Assembly (NCBI RefSeq): GCF_044197065.1 | Contig: NZ_JBIQOI010000002.1 | Coordinates: forward strand, 496,001-560,000 | From: Kluyvera ascorbata_C | GTDB taxonomy: Bacteria > Pseudomonadota > Gammaproteobacteria > Enterobacterales > Enterobacteriaceae | Direction of reading: 5' to 3' | DNA length: 64,000 bases | Shown here: positions 62,145 to 64,000 of the stretch, in pieces | Position numbering within the stretch: the stretch's first letter is position 1 | Layout: each line of letters starts with the position of its first letter | Position numbers and translations under genes: made by a program | The notes under the pieces: generated by a model | What the model saw: the letters and a program-made list of their open reading frames with translations, nothing else | What the model was told of the DNA's origin: nothing | Database searches by the model: none

Positions 62145-63494
62145 CTAACGGAAGTTACAACCAATTGCCCCCGGCTGATTGCACAGATTCGCACTGCCGG
62201 AATTCACGAAGCTCGACGAATCACTATTCAAAGAACCAAAATTAACCCTGGTGGTATTACCATTGCCTCCGCTGTTACCACCGACGTTTCCGCCGCCAGT
62301 ACCACCACCGTTGCCGCCACCAGTACCTCCACCGCTGCCGCCGCCGGTACCTCCACCGCTGCCGCCGCCAGTACCGCCGCCGCTGCCGCCGCCAGTACCT
62401 CCACCAGTACCGCCGCCGCCGGTGCCTCCACCGTGTCCACCATGCCCACCGTGACCATTGCCACCACCATGACCACTGCCACCATTACCATCGTGGCCGC
62501 CCTGGCCGCCGTGACCATGACCACCTCCTACGCCGCCGCCATAGCCGCCTCCGTTGCCACCGCCCTGACCGCCACCGTGACCATGACCATGACCACCTCC
62601 TACGCCGCCGCCATAGCCGCCTCCATTGCCACCGCCCTGACCGCCACCGTGACCATGACCACCTCCTACGCCGCCGCCATAGCCGCCTCCATTGCCACCG
62701 CCCCGACCGCCACCGTGACCCTGACCGCCGCCTGTGCCACCACCGCTGCCGCCGCCATGACCACCGCCGTTACCGCCGCCCTGGCCACCGCCGTTGCCAC
62801 CACCCTGACCACCGCCGTTACCACCACCCTGGCCACCGCCGTTGCCACCACCCTGACCACCGCCGTTACCACCACCCTGGCCACCGCCGTTACCACCACC
62901 CTGGCCACCGCCGTTACCACCACCCTGGCCGCCGCTGTTACCGCCACCCTGGCCGCCGCCGTTACCGCCACCCTGACCACCGCCGTTGCCACCACCCTGG
63001 CCACCGCCGTTACCACCGCCCTGGCCACCACCGTTGCCGCCGCCCTGGCCACCGCCGTTGCCGCCGCCCTGACCACCGCCGTTGCCGCCGCCCTGGCCAC
63101 CGCCGTTGCCGCCACCCTGGCCACCGCCGTTGCCGCCGCCCTGACCACCGCCGTTGCCGCCGCCCTGACCACCACCGTTGCCGCCACCCTGGCCACCGCC
63201 GTTGCCACCCCCCTGGCCACCGCCGTTGCCACCACCCTGACCACCGCCGTTGCCGCCGCCCTGACCACCGCCGTTGCCGTTAGCATTGCCATTGCCGTTA
63301 TTTCCGCTTCCGTTTCCACCGCCTCCATTGCCTTGACCATTCCCGTTATTTCCGTTGCCGTTCCCGTTAGCGTTCTGACCGCTATTGCCGTTGTTACCGT
63401 TATTACCGTTACCATTTGCCGCTACGGCATATATTGTGGTTGCTGGGTATAAAACGGTGAGCGCCACCATTATGGCGAGTTGCTTCATTTTCAT
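62145..63494 (-). CDS. Secreted glycine/asparagine/glutamine-repeat protein in the curli (csgBA) position
   Basis: I do not recognise this gene. It encodes about 449 residues from ATG 63494 (GATAGGG upstream; ATG 63488 and GTG 63509 are alternatives). The order is: signal peptide (MKQLAIMVALTVLYPATTIYA), an Asn/Gly segment (NGNGNNGNNGNSGQNANGN), about 22 near-perfect GGGQGGGN octapeptides, three longer Tyr/Val/His units (GGGYGGGVGGGHGHGGGQ), a GGGTGGGS block, and a non-repetitive tail (VNFGSLNSDSSSFVNSGSAN, then a Cys pair). Charged and large hydrophobic residues are nearly absent. It has its own terminator and lies leftward after ymdB-ymdA, exactly where E. coli has csgC-csgA-csgB. A surface or matrix fibre, possibly amyloid-like, is inferred only. 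Confidence 0.75.
   Translation of the reverse strand: MKMKQLAIMVALTVLYPATTIYAVAANGNGNNGNNGNSGQNANGNGNGNNGNGQGNGGGGNGSGNNGNGNANGNGGGQGGGNGGGQGGGNGGGQGGGNGGGQGGGNGGGQGGGNGGGQGGGNGGGQGGGNGGGQGGGNGGGQGGGNGGGQGGGNGGGQGGGNGGGQGGGNGGGQGGGNGGGQGGGNSGGQGGGNGGGQGGGNGGGQGGGNGGGQGGGNGGGQGGGNGGGQGGGNGGGQGGGNGGGHGGGSGGGTGGGQGHGGGRGGGNGGGYGGGVGGGHGHGGGQGGGNGGGYGGGVGGGHGHGHGGGQGGGNGGGYGGGVGGGHGHGGQGGHDGNGGSGHGGGNGHGGHGGHGGGTGGGGTGGGTGGGSGGGTGGGSGGGTGGGSGGGTGGGNGGGTGGGNVGGNSGGNGNTTRVNFGSLNSDSSSFVNSGSANLCNQPGAIGCNFR
62755..63285. repeat. Tandem 24-bp repeat array (about 22 units)
   Basis: DNA minisatellite coding the GGGQGGGN octapeptides. The unit on the plus strand reads ttgccgccgccctgaccacc with small third-base changes (CTGG/CTGA, GTTG/GTTA). 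Three longer near-identical units follow at about 62510-62705. Copy number may vary between isolates. Confidence 0.9.
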
Positions 63495-64000
63495 GATGAG
63501 CCCTATCACGCATTATTAGTTGCTGTGTGCTATTGCCGTAATAACCGAACACTCGTTATGCAAATAAATACCGTTCGGTAATGATCACGACACCCGTTCA
63601 TTGAATTACAAATATTCCAGGCGATAAAAAAAGTACCAGCGTTGGTAAAAACCTCATTTATCAATAGATTAAAATAAATACAAGCATGACATGCAGGCGT
63701 AAAAACAGACAGCCATCCATAAACAACCTATAAAGGTTATTATTATTAATAAATATTTACCCTACGAATTAAAGGTTTAAACGAATACCCTCAACTTCGC
63801 CGTTCAACATTTATCAAGGATGTGTACACCATAATATTTCTTGAAAATACACCGCCTCACCTTGCCAATGATATCGACATGGAATTATGTAAAACTTCAT
63901 ACACCGATATAATTCATGTTTCGATGCTATACGGATGAGTATGCATATTTGGAAGACATGAGGATCTCATAATAAAGTTTGATTTAATTTTAATATTATC
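63495..64000. other. A+T-rich non-coding region upstream of the glycine-repeat gene
   Basis: About 500 bp with no convincing gene on either strand. It should hold the promoter of the glycine-repeat gene. A short hairpin TACCA-gcgt-TGGTA (63634-63647) is followed on the minus strand by CTTTTTTT and could be a weak terminator for a transcript from the right. The length and base composition recall the large csgD-csgB control region of E. coli, but no specific site is identified. Confidence 0.5.

Noticed and set aside
62433..63452. Open frame of 339 codons on the plus strand, Ala/Thr/Val-rich
   Set aside because: It is the complementary-strand shadow of the glycine repeats. It has no ribosome site, and the strong terminator, signal peptide and tail all support the minus-strand gene.
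63822..63938. Open frame of 38 codons from a GTG near the right edge
   Set aside because: Short, A+T-rich, no ribosome site, and no resemblance to CsgD or any other expected neighbour.

Overview
The window is a stretch of enterobacterial chromosome. Nearly every gene has a recognisable Escherichia coli counterpart, and the order follows the E. coli segment from fhuE-ptsG, through the fab and flg clusters, to opgGH and ymdB. The organism is a motile member of the Enterobacteriaceae that is neither E. coli nor Salmonella. A Citrobacter/Enterobacter relative or a motile Klebsiella such as K. aerogenes would fit, but the genus cannot be settled from sequence reading alone. Two families of REP/BIME palindromes (a GTAGGCCGGATAAG type and a GTAGCCCGGCCAAG type) lie in many intergenic gaps. 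No insertion sequence, prophage, tRNA or rRNA gene, or CRISPR array was seen.

Layout. 1-8229: 3' part of a siderophore receptor (fhuE-like), ptsG with its Mlc/CRP/SgrS control region, and the operon pabC-mltG-tmk-holB-ycfH. 8230-14608: a chaperone-usher fimbrial operon (major pilin, chaperone, usher, two-domain adhesin, two minor pilins) that splits fabF from pabC. 14626-20999: yceD-rpmF-plsX-fabH-fabD-fabG-acpP-fabF (ribosomal protein L32, phospholipid and fatty-acid synthesis). 21142-28093: yceF, an exported alpha/beta hydrolase, rluC, and rne with its long autoregulatory leader. 28092-30354: a divergent LysR regulator/MFS exporter pair placed between rne and flgL. 30439-42076: the flgBCDEFGHIJ-KL and flgAMN flagellar operons with FlhDC and sigma-28 sites. 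42121-46056: murJ, mviM, yceH, rimJ. 46057-46625: a small tatE-like gene where E. coli has mdtH-grxB. 46834-55310: yceB, pyrC, dinI, bssS, solA, yceO, trhO, lpxL, mdtG, msyB, yceK. 55476-61519: opgGH, opgC, ymdB (osmoregulated glucan synthesis and a macrodomain enzyme). 61591-64000: ymdA, then a large exported glycine-repeat protein followed by about 500 bp of A+T-rich DNA.

The most unusual content is at the right end. Directly after ymdB-ymdA, in the position and orientation where E. coli has csgC-csgA-csgB (curli), sits a single gene for a secreted protein of about 449 residues made almost entirely of GGGQGGGN-type repeats. It has a signal peptide, its own strong terminator and a distinct two-cysteine C-terminal tail. 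It is the best candidate for an undescribed surface or matrix system. Other points worth attention are the fimbrial operon inside the fab region, with an adhesin whose receptor domain has no cysteine; a solitary hairpin in the plsX leader matching the type I-E CRISPR repeat at 23 of 29 positions; an extra tatE paralogue preceded by a perfect 20-bp palindrome; and a REP element inside the flg operon between flgG and flgH.
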